A program made the position numbers and the translations under genes. A stretch of DNA of 64,000 nucleotides, taken from assembly GCF_042680125.1 (NCBI RefSeq), contig NZ_JBHTNY010000043.1. One strand, written 5' to 3'. This stretch comes from Robinsoniella peoriensis. GTDB taxonomy: Bacteria > Bacillota > Clostridia > Lachnospirales > Lachnospiraceae. Under the pieces are notes generated by a model, which saw only the letters and a list, made by a program, of their open reading frames with translations, was not told where the DNA came from and did not search any database. Positions 41,766 through 50,699 of this stretch are shown here, piece by piece (the first letter of the stretch is position 1; every line of letters begins with the position of its first letter).

Positions 41766-44111
41766 ATGAAGATGACATTGGAAATTGTGCAGCGAAATGA
41801 GAAGTTTGCACTGATGCTGCGGAGTGTTTCCGGCAATAACAATGGGCAGGCGGGATTGTCGGTATATCTGGATTATCCCATTATGCTGCAGGATATAAGC
41901 GGTGTAATAAAGCGCGTTCGTTATGACCGGTGGGAAGCAAAAATAAAAGGCTATTGCGGTACGGCAAGAGTTATTGACCGATATGCTAATGAATATGAAA
42001 TTATTGATTACTGGCATGAAGAAGAAGGAATATGGATGCTGGAACGAGCAGTCGAATGCAGACATTGTGTAAAGGAGACCGGTATCCGTCTGACGACCGA
42101 ACTGCGTTGCCGGGACAAAGATGCTCAATCGTTTGACGACTATCAGTTCATTATACCCGGGTCTTTCTACAATAAAAATGATACTGATGATGATGGCCGG
42201 GATGACTATCTCGGTACATTCAGTCAGGATTATAAAGATGACAGGAATCCCACGTTGTCAGTGACGGCATATATTCCCCGGAATAAGTATTTTCTGTCTC
42301 TGATCAGAGCTGATACTCCGGTAAAAGATACGACGATTACCAGAGAGCAGATCGAAAAGAGACATTTTATCCATGAGACGGATATTGGATCGCTGGGGAT
42401 GGCGCCCTCTAAGTACTGTGCAGAGGAATTCATTCTGCGCTGTGACTATCCATTCTTTGAAAGAAACTCATATTGTCTGAATGTTGATGGTTCCGGTTGG
42501 TCAGCTTACAAAAAGATAAAACAGGGGGTGGCTTTTGAGGTTTCTTATCTGCTTCAGTCAGGTCTGGCTTCCAGCCTGACGGAAGCATCATGGAACACGA
42601 CGGTATTGCAGATGAACAGAGTCCTGAATACAGAGACGTCACTGCCGGTAACGCTTCGTGAGGCCCGCTCTTTTAGAAGAGAGATGATCTTAAACAGTTT
42701 TTGGGAGTTTAAGGATAAGAAAGGGGCACCGGCAGGTTACTTCGTACACTTCTCACCGCGACAGTCGTATGGAAGTGCAAATCTGCTGGAATATGGTTTT
42801 TGCGGAGCGCAGACATTGCTGGCTCTGGACATGCTCACCGCAGGGGAGGAAACCAGTGATCCTGCACAGAAGGAGAAATGCCGTGAGAGCGCAGTAAAGA
42901 CGATCAATTTTCTTGTGGAACATTGTATGGATGATTCCGGATTGCCAAATGGCATATATAATGTGGAAAAAGAAACATTTGTCTACTGGTGGACGGGTAT
43001 ACTTTTTCCGTTTCAATATTCGAATGACCGTAAAGAACTGGAAGCTTATCTGGGCAGTCAGGTAGTGGATTCCCTGATGGGGATTGCAGCAGAACTTGGG
43101 AAGGTAAGGGGGAATTACTGCAGGTCTATGGTGGATACCATGTACTATCTGATGAAATGCTATCTCTTTGAAAAGGAACGTGGGAGAGAGCATCTCCATT
43201 GGCAGCAGGCAGTCCTTAAGTTCTGCGATAAGCTGCTTAAGTTACAAAATGAGAACGGTTCCTGGAATCGGGGATATTCGATGCAGGGGGAGCCGCTGAC
43301 AAATCCACCGGAGTGGTTTGGTGCTTCAGAGTCGGAGCAGAGCTCCGGGGCTATATTTCCGGTACCGCTTTTAATGGATGTCTACCATTACACAGGGAAT
43401 AAGGAATATTTAATTTCAGCCGAAAGGGCAGTAGCCTTTATTATGGAAAACTACGTGGAAGATGTCAGATACATAGGCGGTATCAATGACACAACACATA
43501 AGAAATCAGTCAAGATTGACGCAGCAAGTGTGATGTTTGCTATGAGAAGTATGTTGGTTGTGTATGAGGAGAATAAAGATGTGGACCTGCTTTGCGGAGC
43601 CAGGGATGCAGCCAGAATTTTGGCAAGCTGGACTTATTTGTGGGATATTCCCTTTGATGAAAAGACACTGCTTGGCAGGTATTCCTTTAAAACCACCGGG
43701 TGGGCAGGATGCGATGTCATCCCCGCATGTAGTTATGTAGACTGTTCGTTTCAGGAGGTGATTCCTGATTTAATGCGGATTGCAGGATATTGCCGGGATG
43801 AAAAACTGGCGTTGCTGGGGAAAATAGTAACCAGGGGGATGCAGCATGGGTTGTCCACTCCCGGAAATATGTATGATTATGCAATGCCGGGCGTACAATG
43901 TGAAGGATTTATGACATCCTTATGGCTGGCTGATACAGAATACAGTGAATTTTCTGGTGCGGCGGCAAAGAATAAGGGGGATGATAACGATACCTGTAAT
44001 GGTTTTGTAAATGCGATGGCAATATACAATCTTGATAGCCTGGAGAAGTACTATGGAACTCTGGATTTTGAGAAAATAATTGAAATTTGTATTAACACAA
44101 GTTTGAAATGA
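41766..44111 (+). CDS. Uncharacterised ~780-residue protein, copy B
   Basis: 781 residues from ATG 41766, chosen so that it aligns with copy A from the first residue; ATG 41748 behind GGGGAGG is an alternative. It keeps all landmark segments of copy A: C-V-K-E-T-G-I-R-L-T-T-E, N-K-N-D-T-D-D-D-G, G-S-L-G-x-A-P-S, G-Y-F-V-H-F-S-P-R-Q, Y-W-W-T-G-I-L-F-P-F-Q-Y, G-A-A-A-K-N-K-G-D-D-N-D-T-C-N-G. Differences are spread over the whole length, so the duplication is old and both copies are under selection. It is the last gene before the regulator. The lacI promoter overlaps its 3' end. Confidence 0.8.
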   Translation: MKMTLEIVQRNEKFALMLRSVSGNNNGQAGLSVYLDYPIMLQDISGVIKRVRYDRWEAKIKGYCGTARVIDRYANEYEIIDYWHEEEGIWMLERAVECRHCVKETGIRLTTELRCRDKDAQSFDDYQFIIPGSFYNKNDTDDDGRDDYLGTFSQDYKDDRNPTLSVTAYIPRNKYFLSLIRADTPVKDTTITREQIEKRHFIHETDIGSLGMAPSKYCAEEFILRCDYPFFERNSYCLNVDGSGWSAYKKIKQGVAFEVSYLLQSGLASSLTEASWNTTVLQMNRVLNTETSLPVTLREARSFRREMILNSFWEFKDKKGAPAGYFVHFSPRQSYGSANLLEYGFCGAQTLLALDMLTAGEETSDPAQKEKCRESAVKTINFLVEHCMDDSGLPNGIYNVEKETFVYWWTGILFPFQYSNDRKELEAYLGSQVVDSLMGIAAELGKVRGNYCRSMVDTMYYLMKCYLFEKERGREHLHWQQAVLKFCDKLLKLQNENGSWNRGYSMQGEPLTNPPEWFGASESEQSSGAIFPVPLLMDVYHYTGNKEYLISAERAVAFIMENYVEDVRYIGGINDTTHKKSVKIDAASVMFAMRSMLVVYEENKDVDLLCGARDAARILASWTYLWDIPFDEKTLLGRYSFKTTGWAGCDVIPACSYVDCSFQEVIPDLMRIAGYCRDEKLALLGKIVTRGMQHGLSTPGNMYDYAMPGVQCEGFMTSLWLADTEYSEFSGAAAKNKGDDNDTCNGFVNAMAIYNLDSLEKYYGTLDFEKIIEICINTSLK

Positions 44112-44120
44112 TGTTATAAT
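44092..44120 (+). promoter_or_regulatory. Promoter of the LacI-family gene
   Basis: TTAACA at 44092-44097, 17-bp spacer, TATAAT at 44115-44120. The -35 box lies inside the end of copy B. Confidence 0.65.
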
Positions 44121-44191
44121 TATTATCATATATACGGATCGTTCTGAACTTTCGTACTCCCGTAATTCTAAATACTGATGAGGAATAGATA

Positions 44192-45223
44192 ATGGTGACA
44201 ATTAAAAAGATTGCTGAAATAGCCGGTGTCTCAAGAGGAACGGTAGACAGGGTACTCAATAACCGGGAAGGTGTGAATGCCAAGACATATCAGATGGTGA
44301 AAGAGATTGCAGACAGGCTTGGGTACGAACCCAATATGGCAGGTCAGATGTTGGCAGCACGGAAGAAAAAGATAAGACTGGCCTTTGTGATATGTGATAC
44401 TCCAATCGATCTCTTCTTTGCTGACGTCTATAAAGCAGCACGTGAAAAGGCGAAAGAACTGGAGGCTTTTGGGGTCAGTGTAAAGTTTTATCTGATCAAG
44501 GAGTTATCTGACCGGGCTATTGAGCCCTTGCTTGCTCAGGTAGAAGCGGATGCGCCGGACGGAATTGCAATACTGCCGCTGCAGATGGAGTCGATAGCAG
44601 TTTTCATAAAAAGAATGGATGAAAAAAACGTACCCATAGTTTTTATGAATCTTGATATGGAAGATACCCAAAGGCTGTCTTATGTGGGCTGTGATTATTA
44701 TGCAGCAGGCCGTGTGGCGGCCGGACTGATTGCGCTAGTAACCCATGAACGGGGCAAAATAGCACTGGCGACAAACTTTGATGAACAGTCTCCGGCTTTC
44801 CGTCAGAGACTGCAGGGATTTTTAAGTGAGTTGGATAACAACTATCCTGGGATAGACATCGTGAATCGGGAATCTTATTTTGTGTTTTTGAATGATAATT
44901 ATTCAAACATATTAGAATTGGTTAGAGCCACACCGGATCTGGATGCGATTTATGTAGTAAATCCGGGCGATTATAGCATTTGTGAGGAAATAGCCAAAGT
45001 GGACATGCAGAAAAGAATCCGCATAATTACAAATGATATCGTCAGCAGACAGAAGTATTTGATTGACAAAGGTGTGATTGGTGCGACAATCGGGCAGCAA
45101 CCTGAAAAACAGGGAGAAATGCCGCTTCAGATATTGTACGATTTTATTGGCCTTGGAATTCGCCCGGACGATAAGTATCTAACTGAGTTGTCTATTTATA
45201 TTAAGCAAAATATTTCGTTATAA
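44192..45223 (+). CDS. LacI family transcriptional regulator
   Basis: 343 residues. N-terminal helix-turn-helix T-I-K-K-I-A-E-I-A-G-V-S-R-G-T-V-D-R-V-L-N, with a hinge helix about residues 45-58. The rest is a type 1 periplasmic-binding-like sensor domain. It likely controls the sugar locus through the palindrome at 34240-34253; the effector is probably the transported sugar. It has its own promoter and is the last gene of the locus. Confidence 0.9.
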   Translation: MVTIKKIAEIAGVSRGTVDRVLNNREGVNAKTYQMVKEIADRLGYEPNMAGQMLAARKKKIRLAFVICDTPIDLFFADVYKAAREKAKELEAFGVSVKFYLIKELSDRAIEPLLAQVEADAPDGIAILPLQMESIAVFIKRMDEKNVPIVFMNLDMEDTQRLSYVGCDYYAAGRVAAGLIALVTHERGKIALATNFDEQSPAFRQRLQGFLSELDNNYPGIDIVNRESYFVFLNDNYSNILELVRATPDLDAIYVVNPGDYSICEEIAKVDMQKRIRIITNDIVSRQKYLIDKGVIGATIGQQPEKQGEMPLQILYDFIGLGIRPDDKYLTELSIYIKQNISL

Positions 45224-45291
45224 AGTAAAAATAAATGTATGGGTTACTATTTCAACAGAGGGATGTTGTCCATGAATTCAGGAGGAAAGTT

Positions 45292-46353
45292 ATGTGCGGA
45301 GCAGGGAGTAAAGTAAAAAGATTGTTATTGGGAGTAGCGGCGGCGCTGGTATTTTTTAGTGTAGTCCCGGATGTATTACCGCTTACTCAGAATGTTTCCA
45401 TGGTAAAGGCGGCTGGCATAAAAATTGTACCAAAGAATGTTACCTTGATTAAGGGACAGCGAAAAAAGCTGAAGGTGACAGGAACAAAGAAAAAAGTTAC
45501 CTGGTCTATTAGCAATAGGAAAATTGCAGAGGTCAAAAAAGATGGAACACTGGTCGCAAAGTCTGGTGGGTCGGCTAATATAACGGCGAATGTCGGAGGC
45601 AAGAAATATAAAGGCAGCGTCAGGGTAGAAGTTCCCAAATTAAGTGCCAAAAGTAAGACCCTTAAGGTGGGACAGACTTATAATCTGAAGTTGGAAAAAA
45701 CAAAGCAGAAGGTTACCTGGAGCAGTTCAAGAAACTCCGTTGCAACAGTAACAAAAAAAGGTAAGGTAGAAGGGAAAAAGACTGGGAGTGCAACCATAAC
45801 TGCTAAAGTAGCCGGAAAGAAATTTACCTGCACCATTAAGGTAATTGCAAAAACAGATTCACCTGATAAATCCATTTCCGCAAGCCATACTAAATTAAAA
45901 AATTTCATTCTCTCCTATGGGGAAAGAAACAGCTCCGGAAATAGGTTTATCAAACAAACAGATGCCCGTTCAGGCTATACATTTGGCATCGTATATGAGA
46001 GTGCATATGACAGGTTTAGTTTTTTAAGTGTATTTGATGAAAGCGAAGCAAGTCTGGGGTTTTCCATGAAGGTAGAAACGGTCAGATCTGATTTGATCAA
46101 ACCTGAACTTATTTTTTCGGTCAACAATTCATATGCCGGGTTCAGGGCAACTGCGGAATTTAATGCATCGAAATATAAGAGGAATTCTAAGGTTTACTTT
46201 ACAATAAGCAATTATTCAGGGATAGTGACTGAGAGTGGCATACAGGAAACAGCTAATTTGGGACTGCAGTTATCGTTTATGAACTGGGATTATCTGCTGA
46301 GAAGCCAGACAGGCCTTTCCATGAAGGATATCGGGTTTACGTCCTATAAATAA
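45292..46353 (+). CDS. Secreted protein with two bacterial Ig-like (BIG2) domains
   Basis: 353 residues from ATG 45292 behind AGGAGG. A signal peptide (V-K-R-L-L-L-G-V-A-A-A-L-V-F-F) ends near A-A-G (residue ~45). Two BIG2 repeats, ~70 residues each, follow, with the W-S-I-S-N and W-S-S-S-R-N motifs and G-S-A-N/T-I-T-A endings. The domains are unusually Lys-rich. The C-terminal ~150 residues form a separate domain of unknown kind. There is no sortase motif. It may bind carbohydrate or envelope, function unknown. It follows the LacI gene by 68 bp and ends in a strong terminator. Confidence 0.8.
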   Translation: MCGAGSKVKRLLLGVAAALVFFSVVPDVLPLTQNVSMVKAAGIKIVPKNVTLIKGQRKKLKVTGTKKKVTWSISNRKIAEVKKDGTLVAKSGGSANITANVGGKKYKGSVRVEVPKLSAKSKTLKVGQTYNLKLEKTKQKVTWSSSRNSVATVTKKGKVEGKKTGSATITAKVAGKKFTCTIKVIAKTDSPDKSISASHTKLKNFILSYGERNSSGNRFIKQTDARSGYTFGIVYESAYDRFSFLSVFDESEASLGFSMKVETVRSDLIKPELIFSVNNSYAGFRATAEFNASKYKRNSKVYFTISNYSGIVTESGIQETANLGLQLSFMNWDYLLRSQTGLSMKDIGFTSYK

Positions 46354-46364
46354 TGGGCAAGAGT

Positions 46365-46400
46365 ACCAGGGGCATCGGTCACAGATGCCCCTGGTTTTGT
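46365..46400 (+). terminator. Terminator of the BIG2 gene
   Basis: Perfect 12-bp stem ACCAGGGGCATC / GATGCCCCTGGT with a 7-base loop, followed by TTTTGTCTT. Confidence 0.9.
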
Positions 46401-46406
46401 CTTCGC

Positions 46407-46435
46407 TTGCAACTTTTTCCCGGGAATGTTATACT
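46407..46435 (+). promoter_or_regulatory. Promoter of the CxxC/NapH-like unit, with palindrome in the spacer
   Basis: TTGCAA at 46407-46412, 17-bp spacer and TATACT at 46430-46435. TTCCCGGGAA (46417-46426) lies in the spacer, as in the promoter at 31622-31650. Confidence 0.7.
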
Positions 46436-46482
46436 AAAACGTGTTTTAAACTGCCGCAATTAATCAAATTGGAGGAAAACAG

Positions 46483-46632
46483 ATGGTAAAATTTTTAAAA
46501 GAAAACAAAGCAGCCCTTGTTATCATATGCGCAGCCGCAGTATTCCTCATTGTAGGCGTGTTTAACGGGGAAGCAGCAACGGTGTTCCAAAAGGCAACCA
46601 ATATATGCCTGGAATGCATTGGGATCGGATAA
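46483..46632 (+). CDS. CD1871A-like small CxxC membrane protein
   Basis: 49 residues, below usual ORF cut-offs. One transmembrane segment (A-L-V-I-I-C-A-A-A-V-F-L-I-V-G-V) and a C-terminal C-L-E-C motif followed by I-G-I-G. TTGGAGG precedes the ATG. It matches the CD1871A family of CxxC-containing proteins that sit beside 4Fe-4S membrane proteins. It is 11 bp upstream of such a gene here. It is probably an electron-transfer or redox partner; the exact role is unknown. Confidence 0.8.
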   Translation: MVKFLKENKAALVIICAAAVFLIVGVFNGEAATVFQKATNICLECIGIG

Positions 46633-46643
46633 GGAGGCGTAAG

Positions 46644-47522
46644 ATGGGAATATTGACAAAATTAAGGAATCACATACGTCTCGTTGTACAAATTGCATTT
46701 ACAGCTGTTTCAAATGGTTATGTGAATGGATTTCTGGGTGGGACCATTTTTAAAGGAAGTACAAAAAATCTCTGTGTGCCGGGTTTGAACTGCTATTCTT
46801 GTCCGGGAGCATTGGGGTCTTGCCCCATTGGTTCGCTTCAGGCGGTGCTGGGCAGCCGGAAATACCAGTTCTCTTTCTATGTAATTGGTTTTCTGATGGC
46901 ATTTGGAGCTTTCTTCGGTCGCTTTATCTGCGGGTGGCTGTGTCCTTTTGGACTTGTTCAGGATTTGCTTCATAAGATTCCGTTTCCGGTAAAAATACGG
47001 AAGGTTCCGGGTGATAAGTTTTTAAAGTATCTGAAATACATAATTCTGGTTGTATTTGTTATCATACTACCGATGTTTGCGGTAAATATTCTGGGAAATG
47101 GAGACCCCTGGTTCTGTAAATGGATTTGTCCTTCGGGAACACTGTTTGGCGGTATTCCACTGGTATCAGCCAATCCTCCGCTGCAGGAAGCGATCGGCTT
47201 TCTGTTTAACTGGAAGATGGGAATCCTGATTTTAATCATAGTGCTGTCAATCGTAATATACCGCCCATTCTGCAGATATCTTTGCCCATTAGGTGCAATA
47301 TACGGATGCTTTAACAAAGTGTCCATTTACCGCTATAAAGTGGATGATAAAAAATGTATAAATTGTAAAAAATGCCAGAAAGTATGTGAAATGAATATAC
47401 CGGTATATGAGACGCCAAACAGTCCAGAATGTATCCGCTGCGGGAAATGCAAAAAATCCTGTCCTACGGGAGCGATATCCTCTACTATGTCAAAACTTTA
47501 TGGTACATTTTACAAAAAATAG
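46644..47522 (+). CDS. NapH/YccM-like 4Fe-4S membrane protein
   Basis: 292 residues from ATG 46644 behind AAGGAGG. About five transmembrane segments. Cysteine motifs: C-Y-S-C-P near residue 50; C-G-W-L-C-P-F-G near 95; C-K-W-I-C-P-S-G near 160; C-R-Y-L-C-P-L-G near 210; and two C-terminal 4Fe-4S sets, C-I-N-C-K-K-C-Q-K-V-C and C-I-R-C-G-K-C-K-K-S-C-P. It moves electrons across or along the membrane; the donor and acceptor are unknown. Its partner is probably the CxxC protein upstream. Confidence 0.88.
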   Translation: MGILTKLRNHIRLVVQIAFTAVSNGYVNGFLGGTIFKGSTKNLCVPGLNCYSCPGALGSCPIGSLQAVLGSRKYQFSFYVIGFLMAFGAFFGRFICGWLCPFGLVQDLLHKIPFPVKIRKVPGDKFLKYLKYIILVVFVIILPMFAVNILGNGDPWFCKWICPSGTLFGGIPLVSANPPLQEAIGFLFNWKMGILILIIVLSIVIYRPFCRYLCPLGAIYGCFNKVSIYRYKVDDKKCINCKKCQKVCEMNIPVYETPNSPECIRCGKCKKSCPTGAISSTMSKLYGTFYKK

Positions 47523-47553
47523 TGGGATTTATTGAATTTTTTCATATAATATA

Positions 47554-47582
47554 TTGACCTTTTTCTTGAAATAGTGTATAGT
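47554..47582 (+). promoter_or_regulatory. Promoter of the TrpXYZ-like transporter
   Basis: TTGACC at 47554-47559, 17-bp spacer, TATAGT at 47577-47582. No T-box leader follows; only a small ACGCTT / AAGCGT hairpin is present before the ATG. Confidence 0.75.
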
Positions 47583-47653
47583 CACATTTATGAACATGAC
47601 GCTTTAATGCGAGAAAGCGTTGATTCGGAAAAGAAAATAGGAGTGAGGATATT

Positions 47654-48805
47654 ATGAAAAAAGCATTATCTATGTTATTAGCAATGGGTCTTGTTGTTTC
47701 TATGGCTGTTGGATGCGGTTCAAATAGTGGAAGCACTGAGACTTCAGCATCAAAAGAGACAAGCGCAGCTTCTACAGAGGGTGCCTCTGCAGAAGGCGCT
47801 GCCACAGACGCAGCAGGAGACACGGATGCTGCAGAAACAGCAAGTGCAGCAAAAGCAGATACGGATAAGGTCTATAAGATTGGTGTCTGTCAGTTGGTGC
47901 AGCATGATGCTTTGGATGCGGCTTATGAAGGGTTTGTAGAGGGCTTGAAGGAAGCTGGATACGTAGACGGAGAAAATATCCAGATTGATTACCAGAATGC
48001 TCAGGGCGACCAGTCAAACTGTAGTACCATTGCGTCCAAACTGGTTAATGACCAGTCAGATTTAATTCTTGCAATTGCAACGCCTGCAGCACAGGCATGC
48101 GCAAATGCAACGGAGCAGATTCCTATTGTACTTACAGCAGTTACAGATCCTGCAGCAAGCGGATTAGTTGAATCAAACGAAGCGCCGGGTGCAAATATTA
48201 CCGGGACATCTGATTTGACACCGGTAAAAGAGCAGATGGACTTATTAAAGGAAATGCTGCCGGATGCAAAGAAAATTGCAATCCTTTACTGCTCCAGTGA
48301 AACCAATTCCAAGATTCAGGCTGATATGGCAAAAGAAGCTGCAGAAGCAATCGGATTGGAGACACAGGATGCAACCGTTTCTAACTCTAACGAGATCCAG
48401 CAGGTAGTTCAGAACCTGGTTGGTAAAGTAGATGCTATTTATGCACCTACTGATAATATGATTGCAGCAGGAATGCAGACTGTTTCTATGGTAGCAAATC
48501 CGGCTGGTATTCCGATCATCTGCGGTGAAGAAGGAATGGTGAATAACGGAGGCCTTGCAACCAGAGGTATTAATTACTTCAATCTGGGTAAACAGACAGG
48601 GGCACAGGCTGCTAAAATTTTAGCCGGCGAAAGTGATCCTGCGGCTATGCCTATCGAGTATTTAAAAGATGTTGATACCGTAATCAACAAAGATGCAGCA
48701 GAAGAACTGGGACTTGAGATTCCGGCTGACTTACAGGAGTTTGTTAAAACACCGGCTGCAACAACAGAAGCTTCTTCAGAGGAGACTTCTGCGACAGAAG
48801 AATAA
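47654..48805 (+). CDS. TrpX-like ABC substrate-binding lipoprotein
   Basis: 383 residues. The signal peptide and lipobox (A-V-G-C) end at Cys21. A Ser/Thr/Ala/Glu-rich linker (to about residue 70) leads to an ABC_sub_bind domain: Y-K-I-G-V-C-Q-L-V-Q-H, A-T-P-A-A-Q, T-A-V-T-D-P, S-S-E-T-N-S. This is the TrpX/YnfM class linked to aromatic amino acids in streptococci; the substrate is inferred. A second Ser/Glu-rich tail ends the protein. The permease and ATPase follow. Confidence 0.88.
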   Translation: MKKALSMLLAMGLVVSMAVGCGSNSGSTETSASKETSAASTEGASAEGAATDAAGDTDAAETASAAKADTDKVYKIGVCQLVQHDALDAAYEGFVEGLKEAGYVDGENIQIDYQNAQGDQSNCSTIASKLVNDQSDLILAIATPAAQACANATEQIPIVLTAVTDPAASGLVESNEAPGANITGTSDLTPVKEQMDLLKEMLPDAKKIAILYCSSETNSKIQADMAKEAAEAIGLETQDATVSNSNEIQQVVQNLVGKVDAIYAPTDNMIAAGMQTVSMVANPAGIPIICGEEGMVNNGGLATRGINYFNLGKQTGAQAAKILAGESDPAAMPIEYLKDVDTVINKDAAEELGLEIPADLQEFVKTPAATTEASSEETSATEE

Positions 48806-48807
48806 GA

Positions 48808-48848
48808 AAAGTGGCTGTTTCAAAAGGTATTTTGAAACGGCCATTTTA
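48808..48848 (+). terminator. Internal hairpin between binding protein and permease
   Basis: GTGGCTGTTTCAAAA pairs with TTTTGAAACGGCCAT around GGTA, followed by TTTAT. It probably lets more of the transcript stop after the binding-protein gene, giving that component in excess. Confidence 0.7.
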
Positions 48849-48865
48849 TAACAATGGAGGTAGAG

Positions 48866-49786
48866 ATGAACATTTTAATGGCAATATTTGGGGCAGTGTC
48901 CCAGGGATTATTGTGGAGCCTGATGGCACTGGGGGTATACATAACATTTAAAATATTGGACTTCGCAGATATGACATGCGATGGTAGTTTTGCACTGGGC
49001 GGATGTATCAGTGCGGTTTTTTGCGTTAAGCTGCATATGAATCCGTTTCTTACCCTGTTTTTTGCACTGGCGGCAGGAGGATTGGCAGGAGCAGTAACTG
49101 GCATACTCCATACAAAGCTTAAGATTCCGGCTATATTATCGGGAATCCTGACGATGATTTCTCTCTACTCAATTAACCTGAGAATTATGGGGCAGGCAAA
49201 TACGCCTATTAATACCAGAGAAAAAGGAACTGACACCATAGTAACAATGCTTGTAAAATTGCTGCCGGACAGTCTTCAGAAAAATACAAATATCAATACG
49301 ATCGTAGTCTGTTTTATCGGACTGATTATAGCAATTGCCGCAATCGTCTTGCTCTATTGGCTCTTCGGAACAGAGATCGGAAGTGCACTGCGTGCTACCG
49401 GAAATAACGAAGCTATGATCCGGGCATTGGGTGTGGATACAGACAAAATGAAAATATTCGGTCTGGTTATCGGAAATGCCCTTGTCGGACTGTCAGGTGC
49501 TTTAGTTGTGCAGGCGCAGAAGGTTGCGGACGTAGGTATGGGAACCGGTACTATCGTAATCGGTCTTGCATCTATTGTAATAGGTGAAGTTGTTATGGGA
49601 AAACGTCTGAACTTTGCAGGAAAGCTTGGCTCTGCTATTTTAGGATCTATCCTGTATCGTGTAATTGTAGCAGTAGTTCTTCAGTTAGGTATGGATTCCA
49701 ATGATATGAAACTGTTAACAGCGGTTATTGTAACAATTGCTCTGGCCGTTCCGGTATTTTCTAAAAAACTGGTAGTTAAGAATTAG
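48866..49786 (+). CDS. TrpY-like ABC transporter permease
   Basis: 306 residues with about nine transmembrane segments, from ATG 48866 behind GGAGG. L-W-S-L-M-A-L-G-V-Y-I-T-F-K-I-L-D-F-A-D-M-T matches the LivH-like fold used by TrpXYZ and related permeases. R-A-T-G-N-N near residue 178 is the ATPase-contact motif. It forms one transporter with the genes at 47654 and 49800. Confidence 0.9.
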   Translation: MNILMAIFGAVSQGLLWSLMALGVYITFKILDFADMTCDGSFALGGCISAVFCVKLHMNPFLTLFFALAAGGLAGAVTGILHTKLKIPAILSGILTMISLYSINLRIMGQANTPINTREKGTDTIVTMLVKLLPDSLQKNTNINTIVVCFIGLIIAIAAIVLLYWLFGTEIGSALRATGNNEAMIRALGVDTDKMKIFGLVIGNALVGLSGALVVQAQKVADVGMGTGTIVIGLASIVIGEVVMGKRLNFAGKLGSAILGSILYRVIVAVVLQLGMDSNDMKLLTAVIVTIALAVPVFSKKLVVKN

Positions 49787-49799
49787 GAGGCGAGCAGAT

Positions 49800-50594
49800 A
49801 TGTTGACAATAAAAGAGGTATATAAGACATTTAATCCCGGGACAATTAATGAGAAAAGAGCACTTCAGGGGCTGAATCTGCATGTCAACCCTGGGGATTT
49901 TATCACAATTATAGGTGGTAATGGTGCAGGTAAATCTACAATGTTAAATATGGTTGCCGGTGTATACCCCATTGATTCCGGAAGCATTGTGCTGGATGGG
50001 GACGATATTTCCAAAAAACCGGAGTATCAGAGAGCCGGAAATCTGGGAAGGGTCTTCCAGGATCCCATGATGGGAACGGCTTCCAGTATGGAAATACAGG
50101 AAAACCTTGCACTTGCTTACAGAAGAGGTAAGAAAAGAGGTCTGGGCTGGGGAATTACCAAAAAAGAGAAGGAAATATTCCAGACTGCCCTTAAGTCACT
50201 GGATTTAGGTTTGGAGGACCGCATGACTTCCAAGGTCGGGCTATTATCAGGAGGCCAGCGTCAGGCGCTGACACTGCTCATGGCTTCACTACAGCGTCCG
50301 AAAGTGCTGCTGCTGGATGAACATACGGCTGCACTGGATCCAAAGACAGCCAAAAAAGTACTTGATCTCACGGTTAAGATTGTAGACACCCACAATCTGA
50401 CTGCACTTATGGTTACGCACAACATGAAGGATGCCATCCGTATCGGCAACCGGTTAATCATGATGTATGACGGACATATTATCTATGATGTATCCGGTGA
50501 GGAGAAGAAAAATCTGCAGGTGGCAGACCTTTTGAAAAAATTTGAAATGGAAAGTGGCGGAGAATTTGCCAACGACCGAATGATTTTAGCTTAA
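49800..50594 (+). CDS. TrpZ-like ABC transporter ATPase
   Basis: 264 residues. Walker A G-G-N-G-A-G-K-S-T near residue 38-46, L-S-G-G-Q-R-Q-A-L near 145, and L-L-L-D-E-H-T-A-A-L-D with the D-E-H variant typical of this subfamily. AGGAGG precedes the ATG. It is the last gene of the transporter operon and is followed by a T-rich terminator. Confidence 0.92.
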   Translation: MLTIKEVYKTFNPGTINEKRALQGLNLHVNPGDFITIIGGNGAGKSTMLNMVAGVYPIDSGSIVLDGDDISKKPEYQRAGNLGRVFQDPMMGTASSMEIQENLALAYRRGKKRGLGWGITKKEKEIFQTALKSLDLGLEDRMTSKVGLLSGGQRQALTLLMASLQRPKVLLLDEHTAALDPKTAKKVLDLTVKIVDTHNLTALMVTHNMKDAIRIGNRLIMMYDGHIIYDVSGEEKKNLQVADLLKKFEMESGGEFANDRMILA

Positions 50595-50619
50595 TTGTGA
50601 AAAAATTAATGGAAAAGAT

Positions 50620-50662
50620 TGCTAATTTTATGATAATGATTTATTATAAAATTAGCATTTTT
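50620..50662 (+). terminator. Terminator of the TrpXYZ-like operon
   Basis: GCTAATTTTAT pairs with ATAAAATTAGC, followed by ATTTTTTATTTTT. Confidence 0.85.
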
Positions 50663-50699
50663 TATTTTTAAAATTATCCTTTCGTAAATTGTATGTTTA

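Noticed and set aside
47583..47653. T-box or amino-acid riboswitch before the TrpXYZ-like operon
   Set aside because: The leader is only about 70 bases with one small hairpin, too short for a T-box.
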